From an uncultured Oribacterium sp. (GTDB lineage: Bacteria > Bacillota > Clostridia > Lachnospirales > Lachnospiraceae): a stretch of 11,241 nt of DNA. The DNA lies in the NCBI GenBank assembly GCA_938030845.1, contig CALHIC010000104.1, forward strand, positions 1-11,241, read 5' to 3'. The position numbers were made by a program, and so were the translations under genes. Under the pieces are notes generated by a model. That model was not told the DNA's origin. It was given only the letters and a program-made list of their open reading frames with translations, and did not search any database. Positions 5,543 through 11,241 of this stretch are shown piece after piece. Within the stretch, counting starts at the first letter, position 1. Each line of letters opens with the position of its first letter.

Positions 5543-6844
5543 TTATAAAAATATAGCCATATAAAGGGGCATAGACAGAACGCCTCCTTCTTCGCCAATG
5601 TTTCCGTCATGAAATTTATAAGCTCTGGAAACATGCTTCTGACTTATCAGCCAGTTTAAAGAATTTGCTCTACTCTGTCCGCTTTTAACCTCGATAGCCC
5701 AAATTTCTCCCTCTTTTTGTGTTAAAAAGTCAATTTCTTTTTTACTACTTTCGTTTTTGTAAAAATAAAGGGGGAGTTCTTTTTTGATGAGCATATCCGC
5801 TATTAGGCATTCATATAAGCCTCCTTTTGTATTGGCCAGGAGGGTATTTTCGACAATATGCTGTTTCAAACCGAAATCTTTCATGGCAATCAGCAAAGAT
5901 AAATCTGTAGTGTAGGCTCTAAAAAAATCCTCCCTGGCATAGTCGGAGAGGTCGTACTGCACATCTGTCACCAATTTAGAAAGGGCGACCATATCTGCCG
6001 AAAAGAGCCAGTCAATACTGGAATAAAATTTCTGTGCCCTTCCTCCTTTTTCCACTTCCTTGTATTGAAACTTATGATTTTCTTTGTCCAGAAGTTGCTT
6101 TCCTAAAGATAAAAAGCACTTTTCCGCTTTCACTTTTTCCTCAGATCTTGCATAGTGGGCAATATCATAACGATAGCCCATCAGAAGCTCTTTCTGTATT
6201 TGATCTGCAATTCGAAAATCTTGATGCTCCATATAGTTTGCAAGAACTTCGGGCATTCCCCCCAGGGCAAGATATTCTCGTAAATAGGACATCATGGTAT
6301 TATGAATAGCTTCCGAAACGGCTGACTTCCTTACAAAGAGAGTTTTTAAATCAGAAATCAGATCCTCCTGAATCCCTTTTGCCCATAAAAACTCTTCAAA
6401 GTCTAAGCCGAACATTCGCAGATATTCTACATACCCTACCGGATAGGAAGAGGCTCTTTGGTAGTCTATTCCAAGAAGGGAACCGGAGGCAATAATATCG
6501 AACTGCCCATCCAAGGTCCAGAATTTTAAAGAGGTGATAGCTTCCGGACACTCCTGGATTTCGTCTAAGAAAATGAGGATTTCTCCCGGGATAAATTGTA
6601 AGTTGGGATAGCGAAAGCGCATGGCGGTAATCATGGAAGCAACAGTTAAATCTCCGGTGAAAATAGAGCGATCGGAGTTGCTTTCCTTGAAATTAATATA
6701 AAGCATCTCTTTATAAGCTGATTTCCCAAATGCTTGAACAGCATAGGTCTTTCCTACCTGCCTTGCCCCAAGAACCATTAAAGATTTTTTCTTTTCCCGT
6801 TTTTTCCAATTCCACAATTGACTCATCACTTTTCTCTTTAACAT
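5543..6844 (-). CDS. ATP-binding protein with AAA_14 and DUF4143 domains
   Basis: A 433-residue protein with an N-terminal P-loop ATPase and a C-terminal DUF4143 region, a common but poorly understood accessory family of bacteria and archaea. Walker A is GARQVGKT (26-33), Walker B is ILIFLDEIQE (89-98) and the sensor segment is ASGSLLG (119-125). The end has an E345, EIDFL (370-374), IEVKSG (384-389) layout that resembles a PD-(D/E)xK nuclease fold, although activity is unproven for the family. An in-frame GTG at 6874 would add ten residues. I chose ATG 6844 because AAGAGGAG lies six bases upstream. The frame stays open to 7000 without an ATG or TTG codon. It is the first gene of a minus-strand operon with the M20 hydrolase and lies downstream of a repeat-overlapped promoter. 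Confidence 0.9.
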   Translation of the reverse strand: MLKRKVMSQLWNWKKREKKKSLMVLGARQVGKTYAVQAFGKSAYKEMLYINFKESNSDRSIFTGDLTVASMITAMRFRYPNLQFIPGEILIFLDEIQECPEAITSLKFWTLDGQFDIIASGSLLGIDYQRASSYPVGYVEYLRMFGLDFEEFLWAKGIQEDLISDLKTLFVRKSAVSEAIHNTMMSYLREYLALGGMPEVLANYMEHQDFRIADQIQKELLMGYRYDIAHYARSEEKVKAEKCFLSLGKQLLDKENHKFQYKEVEKGGRAQKFYSSIDWLFSADMVALSKLVTDVQYDLSDYAREDFFRAYTTDLSLLIAMKDFGLKQHIVENTLLANTKGGLYECLIADMLIKKELPLYFYKNESSKKEIDFLTQKEGEIWAIEVKSGQSRANSLNWLISQKHVSRAYKFHDGNIGEEGGVLSMPLYMAIFL

Positions 6845-6850
6845 GCTTTG

Positions 6851-6858
6851 CTCCTCTT
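6851..6858 (-). promoter_or_regulatory. Ribosome binding site that decides the ATPase start
   Basis: On the minus strand this reads AAGAGGAG, six bases before ATG 6844. The alternative GTG at 6874 has no such sequence in front of it. Confidence 0.75.
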
Positions 6859-6966
6859 TTGCAAATATAGCCACATTTTGGAATAGAATTTCGTGAGGAA
6901 AATCGATGGTTGTTTCATAAAGCGCTTGAAATCTTCCCCAAGTATTGTCGGATAGATATACTTTTA

Positions 6967-7078
6967 TTCTAAAATGTTGATAGACGGATATTTTTACTTT
7001 CTAAAATGTTGATGAATGGACATTTTTTCTTTCTAAAATGTTGATGTATGGACATTTTAACCTTCCAAAATATTGATG
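6967..7078. repeat. 32-bp period direct-repeat array with internal palindromes
   Basis: TTCTAAAATGTTGAT begins at 6967, 6999 and 7031, and a diverged copy (TTCCAAAATATTGAT) begins at 7063, giving exact 32-base steps. Units 2 and 3 each carry a palindrome AAAATGT-N10-ACATTTT (7003-7026 and 7035-7058). Unit 1 has ATATTTT as its right half and unit 4 keeps only the left. Three helical turns separate equivalent sites. It resembles an operator or iteron array. It is not CRISPR, since there are no unique spacers. Confidence 0.85.
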
Positions 7079-7082
7079 TCAA
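7054..7082 (-). promoter_or_regulatory. Consensus promoter of the ATPase-M20 operon, embedded in the repeat array
   Basis: On the minus strand TTGACA (complement of 7077-7082) and TAAAAT (complement of 7054-7059) have a 17-base spacer, a perfect -35 and five of six at -10. The -10 lies in the right half of the unit 3 palindrome. Start near 7047 gives a leader of about 200 nt that runs through repeat units 1 to 3. Confidence 0.7.
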
Positions 7083-7202
7083 ATCAAAAATAGGACTTTG
7101 AGGAGACTTTAGGACGATTTTATGGACGAAGCTTTCGATTAAGGGAGGATTAACTATACAAGGATGCTCAATCCGCAACAAATCAGCTTAGGAAGATAAG
7201 CT

Positions 7203-7230
7203 TGTGGAAGCAAGGGGAGCAAGCTACAAT
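7203..7230 (+). promoter_or_regulatory. Weak candidate promoter for rarA
   Basis: TTGTGG (7203-7208) and TACAAT (7225-7230) are 16 bases apart. The -10 matches at five positions and the -35 only at three. A hairpin AGCTTA/TAAGCT (7185-7202) sits directly upstream. No better plus-strand candidate was found between 7083 and 7348. Confidence 0.3.
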
Positions 7231-7273
7231 AAAGTGAAAAAGTACAATACCATAGCAGTATAGTAATCAATCA

Positions 7274-7337
7274 CTTTGCTTCGCAAAGCAGTTTATTTCA
7301 ACAGTATTGCATTTCAACAGTAATGCATCTCAATAAG
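7274..7337. repeat. Hairpin plus 16-bp tandem repeats in front of rarA
   Basis: CTTTGC (7274-7279) and GCAAAG (7283-7288) form a tight hairpin around TTC. It is followed by ATTTCAACAGTATTGC (7295-7310) and ATTTCAACAGTAATGC (7311-7326), two 16-base units differing at one position, and by a fragment ATCTCAATAAG. The array ends directly before the rarA ribosome binding site. Confidence 0.7.
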
Positions 7338-7348
7338 AAAGGAAAAGC

Positions 7349-8614
7349 ATGGATATCTTTAGCTACCAGGCAGAGAAAAATAAAGAGAAGATGGCTCCCC
7401 TAGCCGCCAGAATGCGGCCAAGAAGCTTGGAAGAAGTGGTTGGGCAGGAGCATATTTTGGGAAAGGATAAGCTCTTATCTCGTCTGATTCGTTCAGACCA
7501 GCTGCATTCCCTTCTTTTCTTTGGACCGCCCGGAACGGGAAAGACTTCTTTGGCGAAGGTAATTGCCAACAGCAGCAAGGCGGATTTTATCCCCATCAAT
7601 GCCACTACCGCCGGAAAGAAGGACATGGAAGAGGCGGTGGCAAGAGCCAAGGAAAACATGGGAGGCTACGGCAGAAAAACTATCTTGTTTGTAGACGAGA
7701 TTCATCGCTTTAACAAGGCCCAGCAGGATTATCTCCTGCCTCATGTGGAGGAGGGCACCATCATTTTGATCGGGGCGACCACGGAGAATCCCTACTTTGA
7801 GGTGAATACCGCCCTGCTTTCCCGTTCTCAGCTTTTCGAATTGCATTCTCTAAAGAAGGAAGATATTGTAAAGCTATTGCAAACGGCGACACAGGATAAG
7901 ACTCGGGGAATGGGAAATTATAATGCGGTGCTGGAGGAAGAGGCCTGTGACTTTTTGGCAGAGCATGCCTTCGGAGATGCCAGAGTTGCCTTAAATGCTT
8001 TGGAGCTTGCCATTCTTAGTACCAATCCTTCCGAAAGCGGAGAAATCCGTATCACCAAGGAGGTGGTGGCGGAGTGTATGCAGGAGAAGATTCTTCGTTA
8101 TGACGGAGAATCGGAGCATTACGACACCATTTCCGCCTTTATCAAATCCATGCGGGGATCAGATCCTCAGGCGGCGGTGTACTATCTTTCGAAAATGCTG
8201 CAATCCGGAGAGGATATTCGTTTTATTGCCAGACGAATTATGATTTGCGCGGCGGAGGATGTGGGAAATGCAGATCCTCAGGCTTTGGTTTTGGCTACCA
8301 GCGCCAGCCTGGCAGTGGAGAGAATCGGCATGCCGGAGGCCCAAATCATTTTGTCCCAAGCCTGTACCTATGTGGCTTCTGCCAAAAAGTCCAATGCCTG
8401 TGTCAAGGCCATTATGTCCGCTAACGAAGTGGTTCGGGAAAAAGGGAATTTGCCCATTCCTTCTTATTTAAGAGATGCCCACTATTCCGGGCATGAGCAG
8501 TTGGGGCGGGGCATAGGCTATAAATATCCCCACGACTATCCGGGACACTATGTGGAACAGCAGTATTTGCCTACAGAGATTAAGGATATGATTTTCTACG
8601 ATAGGGAAGAATAG
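7349..8614 (+). CDS. rarA: Replication-associated recombination protein A (RarA/MgsA AAA+ ATPase)
   Basis: A 421-residue clamp-loader-related AAA+ ATPase that acts at stalled replication forks, interacting with single-strand binding protein and opening DNA ends. The N-terminus has the family start PLAARMRPRSLEEVVGQ (17-33). Walker A is GPPGTGKT (59-66), Walker B is ILFVDEIH (112-119), sensor 1 is ATTEN (143-147), the likely arginine finger is R159 in LLSRSQ, and sensor 2 lies in GDARVALNALE. The C-terminal MgsA tetramerisation domain is intact, including YDTISAFIKSMRGSDPQAA and a downstream AEDVGNADPQAL segment. Length is that of full-size homologues. AAAGGA five bases upstream supports ATG 7349. 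It seems to be transcribed alone, since repeats flank it on both sides and no gene follows closely. Confidence 0.97.
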   Translation: MDIFSYQAEKNKEKMAPLAARMRPRSLEEVVGQEHILGKDKLLSRLIRSDQLHSLLFFGPPGTGKTSLAKVIANSSKADFIPINATTAGKKDMEEAVARAKENMGGYGRKTILFVDEIHRFNKAQQDYLLPHVEEGTIILIGATTENPYFEVNTALLSRSQLFELHSLKKEDIVKLLQTATQDKTRGMGNYNAVLEEEACDFLAEHAFGDARVALNALELAILSTNPSESGEIRITKEVVAECMQEKILRYDGESEHYDTISAFIKSMRGSDPQAAVYYLSKMLQSGEDIRFIARRIMICAAEDVGNADPQALVLATSASLAVERIGMPEAQIILSQACTYVASAKKSNACVKAIMSANEVVREKGNLPIPSYLRDAHYSGHEQLGRGIGYKYPHDYPGHYVEQQYLPTEIKDMIFYDREE

Positions 8615-8620
8615 TCTTAC

Positions 8621-8671
8621 GCATAAGGAAGAAATCCGCATAAAGAAGAAATCAGCATAAGGAGTGAATCC
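8621..8671. repeat. Three 17-bp tandem repeats just after rarA
   Basis: GCATAAGGAAGAAATCC (8621-8637), GCATAAAGAAGAAATCA (8638-8654) and GCATAAGGAGTGAATCC (8655-8671) lie end to end, starting seven bases after the rarA stop. They are A/G-rich and contain no ORF. Confidence 0.85.
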
Positions 8672-8697
8672 GGAACACATCTTCCTCCATTAAGGAG

Positions 8698-8774
8698 AAG
8701 CGGATAGCCCTGCACATCAGAAAGATAAGGGATAAGCGGGATAGCTCTATACGTCAGAAAGAGAGGGGATAAGC
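8698..8774. repeat. Two 36/37-bp tandem repeats between rarA and the lipoprotein gene
   Basis: Unit 1 (8698-8733) and unit 2 (8734-8770) share the frame AAGCGG-ATAGC-CT-TCAGAAAGA-GGGAT with scattered differences. A third copy begins with AAGC at 8771. The rest of this gap (8775-8887) is AT-rich, with one small hairpin (ATCAT-GAAA-ATGAT) and no promoter I can defend. Confidence 0.75.
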
Positions 8775-8887
8775 TTTAGAGAAAATCATGAAAATGATGA
8801 GGAATTCCCTGTATTTTCTTCGTATTCTTTAAGAAATAAGACAGAAAAAGGCAATACTATATTCCCATCTATCTGTTAGTATGAAAA

Positions 8888-8938
8888 TGTCCCTCGTATC
8901 GGGACAGTAGACATTTCTACTTTTGCAGAAGTGGAAAT
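8888..8938 (+). promoter_or_regulatory. Two adjacent leader hairpins before the lipoprotein gene
   Basis: Hairpin A is TGTCCC (8888-8893) with GGGACA (8901-8906), loop TCGTATC. Hairpin B is ATTTCTACTT (8913-8922) with AAGTGGAAAT (8929-8938), nine Watson-Crick pairs and one G-U, loop TTGCAG. Hairpin B ends six bases before the ribosome binding site. They could stabilise the mRNA or control translation. They match no riboswitch class I know. Confidence 0.55.
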
Positions 8939-8943
8939 ACAGT

Positions 8944-8950
8944 AGGAGGA
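8944..8950 (+). promoter_or_regulatory. Ribosome binding site that decides the lipoprotein start
   Basis: AGGAGGA lies five bases before ATG 8956. An upstream in-frame ATG at 8923 falls inside leader hairpin B and would put eleven extra residues in front of a clean lipoprotein signal, so it is rejected. Confidence 0.8.
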
Positions 8951-8955
8951 CAACT

Positions 8956-9810
8956 ATGAAAAAAGCGATTTTGATTACCATGGCAGGACTTATGATTTTT
9001 GCAGCAGGCTGTGGAAAGAAGGCAAGCCAGGAATCAAAGGCTGCAGCAGAGGAGCCCAGCTCTGAAGCATTGTCGGAGAATAGTCTTAGTGCCAAGGTAC
9101 AGAAGATTGAAGATGGAAAGTTAACCGTAGAAACCGGAGAAGGAAAGGTTTACACCTTTGACAGCAAGGGCGCTAAGCTGGATTCTACCTGGGACCTTAT
9201 GGCAGGAGACGAGGTGGAGATCGGCTATGAGGGCACAGAGCCTCAGGACGGCATGACGATTAAAACGGTAAGCGTATCCGTTCCTTACGAGTTTACTACA
9301 GAGGATTTCAATGACGAGTCCAATCTTTACGGCGAAATCACCGCAGTGGACGACAAGAGCATTACCGTAAAGGAAATTCCCGACTTCCGTGAGGCGGCTA
9401 CCCAGGGAGAGGATACAGAAGGCAAGAAGTACGGCGACACCTTCGTTTTCCAAAGACCGGCATTTGAGCTGGATCTTACAAAGGAAGGCTTGGGCGTTGG
9501 CAAGGAAATCAGTATCTACTATTTGGGCGATGTAAAGAGTAATCCTTTGGCTTTCTATACCATTACCGAAGATGCGCTGGAAGAGGAAGAGGCCAACAAC
9601 CTTCAGATTAAGGGAACCATCGAGAAGGTAGACGGGGACATCGTTACCTTAAAGTGCGATGACAGCCACAGCTTCCGATTCACCACAGACGGTAATGCGG
9701 AGGTGAACAAGGCCGCTACGGAAAATGTTGGAAAGACCGTTGTGGTAACCTACAGCACCTCTCTTCGTGCCAGAGTTTCTGTAGCAGAGGGAATCAAGGC
9801 AGCAGAGTAA
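8956..9810 (+). CDS. Uncharacterised secreted lipoprotein with repeated beta-rich modules
   Basis: A 284-residue protein with a classic lipoprotein signal: MKK, a hydrophobic stretch, then AAGC with the lipidated C19. It should be anchored on the outer face of the membrane. A Ser/Ala/Glu linker (about 20-45) precedes three similar segments. Each begins with a short strand-turn-strand pattern: AKVQKIEDGKLTVET (46-60), YGEITAVDDKSITVKEI (125-141) and KGTIEKVDGDIVTLKCDD. The first and third end in a GDEVEIGY or GKTVVVTY strand. These resemble small DUF5666/OB-like barrels repeated in tandem, but I do not recognise the family with certainty. The mature part is acidic. No neighbour shares its operon, and a hairpin leader and a terminator flank it. 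Function unknown. Confidence 0.85.
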   Translation: MKKAILITMAGLMIFAAGCGKKASQESKAAAEEPSSEALSENSLSAKVQKIEDGKLTVETGEGKVYTFDSKGAKLDSTWDLMAGDEVEIGYEGTEPQDGMTIKTVSVSVPYEFTTEDFNDESNLYGEITAVDDKSITVKEIPDFREAATQGEDTEGKKYGDTFVFQRPAFELDLTKEGLGVGKEISIYYLGDVKSNPLAFYTITEDALEEEEANNLQIKGTIEKVDGDIVTLKCDDSHSFRFTTDGNAEVNKAATENVGKTVVVTYSTSLRARVSVAEGIKAAE

Positions 9811-9914
9811 GGATTGGGGCTGTGCGGAATGAGGAGAAGTCCCTTGGTAGAAGCAAAGGACTTTTCCGAAAGAAAACAAGATTTTAAAAGAAAGCAAAAG
9901 AAAAAGAACTAAAA

Positions 9915-9941
9915 GAACGATTCCGTGATGAGGAATCGTTC
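9915..9941. repeat. Perfect 10-bp inverted repeat after the lipoprotein gene
   Basis: GAACGATTCC (9915-9924) and GGAATCGTTC (9932-9941) pair perfectly around GTGATGA. No T run follows on either side, so it is not an intrinsic terminator by itself. It could protect the 3' end of the mRNA or bind a protein. Confidence 0.6.
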
Positions 9942-9951
9942 CGTGAAAATG

Positions 9952-9995
9952 AAAAAGGCAGCCGGAGGGAAGCAGAATTCTCTCCGGCTGCTTTT
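9952..9995. terminator. Bidirectional intrinsic terminator
   Basis: GCAGCCGGAG (9958-9967) pairs with CTCCGGCTGC (9982-9991). It is preceded by AAAAA (9952-9956) and followed by TTTT (9992-9995). The loop contains AGAATTCT. It serves the lipoprotein gene on the plus strand and the dtd operon on the minus strand. Confidence 0.85.
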
Positions 9996-9998
9996 ATG

Positions 9999-10211
9999 TT
10001 ATTCAAATACATCCTCATAGCTTTGAAATTCCGCTTTACCTTCAGCCACCAGCTGTGCTTCATGAAGCATAGCTTTTATGCAATTTGGAATTTCATTTTT
10101 TATGGCATAAAATCGTTTTTCAAGTTCTTCTCCCGTGAAACCTTGCCGAAGCAAGTCGTCAAGAATTTCTTTGGAGAAATCCCAATTATCCTCTTTTTGC
10201 AAAGTATTCAT
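9999..10211 (-). CDS. Small 70-residue protein of unknown function
   Basis: A short acidic, helix-rich protein. It has an N-terminal DNWDFSKEILDDLLRQG (8-24), a central GFTGEELEKRF and a C-terminal AEGKAEFQSYEDVFE. The ending (a helix, then AEGK, then YEDVF) resembles antitoxin-like or regulatory small proteins I have seen in clostridia, but I cannot name a family and no toxin gene is next to it. The ribosome binding site AAAAGGAG (10218-10225 on the minus strand) lies in front of ATG 10211. It follows the dtd stop by 20 bases and is the last gene of the DUF4250-dtd operon, ending at the terminator. Confidence 0.7.
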   Translation of the reverse strand: MNTLQKEDNWDFSKEILDDLLRQGFTGEELEKRFYAIKNEIPNCIKAMLHEAQLVAEGKAEFQSYEDVFE

Positions 10212-10231
10212 AAGGAACTCCTTTTAGGCTA

Positions 10232-10675
10232 TTAAGCCTCGCTATCATACATAATGGTAAAGGGACCGTCGTTGATTAAGGAAACCTGCATATCCGCGCC
10301 GAACTGCCCATGGGCAAGAGGCATTCCCTGCTCTTCCGCCTTTTTACAAAAATACTCATATAAGGCATTGGCATGGTCAGGTGCTCCCGCATTGATAAAG
10401 CTGGGACGGTTTCCTCGACGAGTATCCGCATAGAGTGTAAACTGGCTCACCACCAAGAGAGAGCCGGAAACATCCCGAATGGAAAGATTGGTTTTTCCAT
10501 TTTCATCCTCAAAAAGACGGGCATCCAAAACCTTTTTCAGCATCTTATCCGCCACTTCCTCCGTATCGGTCTGGCTTACTCCAAGAAGAATCAAGTAGCC
10601 CTTCTCAATGGCTCCGATAACATTTCCCGAAACGGAAACGCTGGCTTCCTTCACTCTTTGTACTAAACAACGCAT
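10232..10675 (-). CDS. dtd: D-aminoacyl-tRNA deacylase
   Basis: A 147-residue DTD-family enzyme that removes D-amino acids (and glycine from tRNA-Ala) mischarged on tRNAs, acting as a cytoplasmic dimer. It begins with the family pattern [15 protein letters not shown] (1-15). The catalytic SQFTLYAD motif is at 77-84 and the cis-proline motif NDGPFT at 135-140, where Gly137-Pro138 rejects L-amino acids. GNRPSF (88-93) and FGADMQVSL (125-133) are also conserved. Length is the usual 145-150. AGGAGG lies just upstream of ATG 10675. It is the middle gene of the operon, 19 bases after DUF4250 and 20 bases before the 70-residue gene. Confidence 0.97.
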   Translation of the reverse strand: MRCLVQRVKEASVSVSGNVIGAIEKGYLILLGVSQTDTEEVADKMLKKVLDARLFEDENGKTNLSIRDVSGSLLVVSQFTLYADTRRGNRPSFINAGAPDHANALYEYFCKKAEEQGMPLAHGQFGADMQVSLINDGPFTIMYDSEA

Positions 10676-10694
10676 AAAACCTCCTTAGGCTATC

Positions 10695-10871
10695 TTAACG
10701 AAACTGCTTCTGACTTTCTTGATATTCAAAGCCTGCCGCCTGTAATTTTTGGCAAAGCTCTTCTTTATTCAACTGTAAATCCAAGCACAAATCTTCTAAA
10801 CTATTGTATTCATCCCTTAATTTCAGATTGATGAAACTAAGCAAGATAAAAGGATCCTTGGGAATATCCAT
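10695..10871 (-). CDS. DUF4250 family small protein
   Basis: A 58-residue protein, easily missed because of its size. It starts with MDIPKDPFILLSFINLKLRD (1-20), followed by YNSLEDLCLDLQLNKEELC (22-40) and a GFEYQESQKQF ending. This matches the DUF4250 pattern (PKDP, LLS-N-KLRD, then SL-LC), found in many Clostridia. The function is unknown. The predicted form is a short helical bundle, possibly of helix-turn-helix type given the D-L-C-L-D-L-Q-L-N-K-E-E-L segment. AAGGAG sits six to seven bases before ATG. It is the first gene of the operon with dtd. Confidence 0.88.
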   Translation of the reverse strand: MDIPKDPFILLSFINLKLRDEYNSLEDLCLDLQLNKEELCQKLQAAGFEYQESQKQFR

Positions 10872-10922
10872 GACTGCTCCTTTCTTTTGGGAGGGAAAAT
10901 GCTACCCTGATAAACGAAGACT

Positions 10923-10931
10923 ATCATAGCA
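10923..10931 (-). promoter_or_regulatory. Extended -10 promoter for the DUF4250-dtd operon
   Basis: On the minus strand this reads TGCTATGAT, an extended -10 (TGn) with TATGAT. A -35 is poor. Start near 10916 leaves about 45 nt before the DUF4250 ATG. Confidence 0.45.
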
Positions 10932-11037
10932 TAAAAGAAGATTAGAGAATAGATGGGGACGGGTATTCCGAGAAAGAGAAAATAAACGATAAAAAGCATA
11001 ACAAATGGAGTAGGTATGGACGTGTATTTATAGAAAA

Positions 11038-11066
11038 TAGACAATTCTATATACTCATGCTAAAAT
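11038..11066 (+). promoter_or_regulatory. Promoter of the gene at the right edge
   Basis: TAGACA (11038-11043) and TAAAAT (11061-11066) have a 17-base spacer. Each matches consensus at five of six positions, and TGC directly before the -10 makes it an extended type. Start near 11073 gives a leader of about 30 nt. Confidence 0.75.
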
Positions 11067-11102
11067 AAAAAATAATAAAGAAGATATAAGGGCGGAGGAA
11101 GC

Positions 11103-11241
11103 ATGAATAAAAAGATATGGATTAGGGTTAGGGATCATAGGAAGGTAGAAAAGAAAGAGGAAAAGAAGGGATTTTTAGAGAAATATAAAGATGTACTTGG
11201 AGCATTAGATTCTATAGTTACTCTTCTTGGTTCTGTTTATG
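11103..11241 (+). CDS. Unrecognised protein, N-terminal fragment (runs off the window)
   Basis: GGAGG at 11095-11099 sets ATG 11103, and the frame is open to the right edge (46 codons). The visible part begins MNKKIWIRVRDHRK, continues with a highly charged stretch (KVEKKEEKKGFLEKYKD) and ends in a hydrophobic run (ALDSIVTLLGSVY) that could start a membrane helix or a packed helical domain. Three of its first 13 codons are AGG and the reading frame is A-rich, unlike the balanced codon use of rarA or dtd, which hints at an acquired gene. I cannot assign a family. Confidence 0.7.
   Translation, partial: MNKKIWIRVRDHRKVEKKEEKKGFLEKYKDVLGALDSIVTLLGSVY

Noticed and set aside
6967..7078. CRISPR array
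   Set aside because: The period is 32 bases and the whole period is repeated, so there are no unique spacers. No cas genes are present.
6969..7181. 70-codon minus-strand ORF over the 32-bp repeats
   Set aside because: Its repeated QHF/INIL segments are the DNA repeats translated, and the consensus promoter lies inside it rather than upstream.
10823..11044. 73-codon hydrophobic minus-strand ORF
   Set aside because: It starts at TTG with no ribosome binding site, overlaps the DUF4250 start in another frame and is crossed by promoter sequences. The hydrophobicity comes from T-rich sequence.
11125..11138. Telomere-like TTAGGGTTAGGG
   Set aside because: Only two units, inside a coding sequence where they encode part of IRVR. 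Chance.

Overview
The window looks like a stretch of a low-to-mid GC Firmicutes chromosome, most likely class Clostridia and plausibly Lachnospiraceae. The evidence is strong AGGAGG-type ribosome binding sites, sigma-A style TTGACA/TATAAT promoters, a C_GCAxxG_C_C redox protein, a DUF4250 small protein beside dtd, and a Cys19 lipoprotein signal. A genus cannot be fixed from the sequence. Most genes are housekeeping or metabolic. No CRISPR array, rRNA, tRNA, transposase or phage gene was seen.

Layout from left to right. The 3' part of a sodium/amino-acid symporter (SDF family) runs off the left edge. It is followed by about 775 bases without a large gene. This gap holds hairpins, a consensus promoter driving a predicted small RNA of about 100 nt, and a tiny ORF whose ribosome binding site sits in a hairpin. 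Next is a two-gene operon (C_GCAxxG_C_C protein and a TDT/TehA-like transporter), then a 200-base three-tier inverted repeat, then a glyoxalase-family gene with its own promoter. A strong two-way terminator separates it from a minus-strand pair: an AAA_14/DUF4143 ATPase followed by an M20 amidohydrolase. Upstream of the ATPase is a 32-bp-period direct-repeat array. A consensus minus-strand promoter is built into it.

The right half has rarA (replication-associated AAA+ ATPase) on the plus strand, a gap of degenerate tandem repeats, a lipoprotein with two hairpins in its leader, and a two-way terminator. A compact minus-strand operon follows: DUF4250 protein, dtd and a 70-residue unknown. The window ends with the first 46 codons of an unrecognised plus-strand gene behind a good promoter.

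The genes do not form one pathway. The strongest candidates for undescribed biology are all non-coding: the predicted small RNA at about 1464-1564, the nested palindrome at 3450-3650, and the repeat/promoter array at 6967-7082. A recurring theme is that intergenic gaps carry short imperfect tandem duplications with different periods (43, 32, 16, 17 and about 36 bp).
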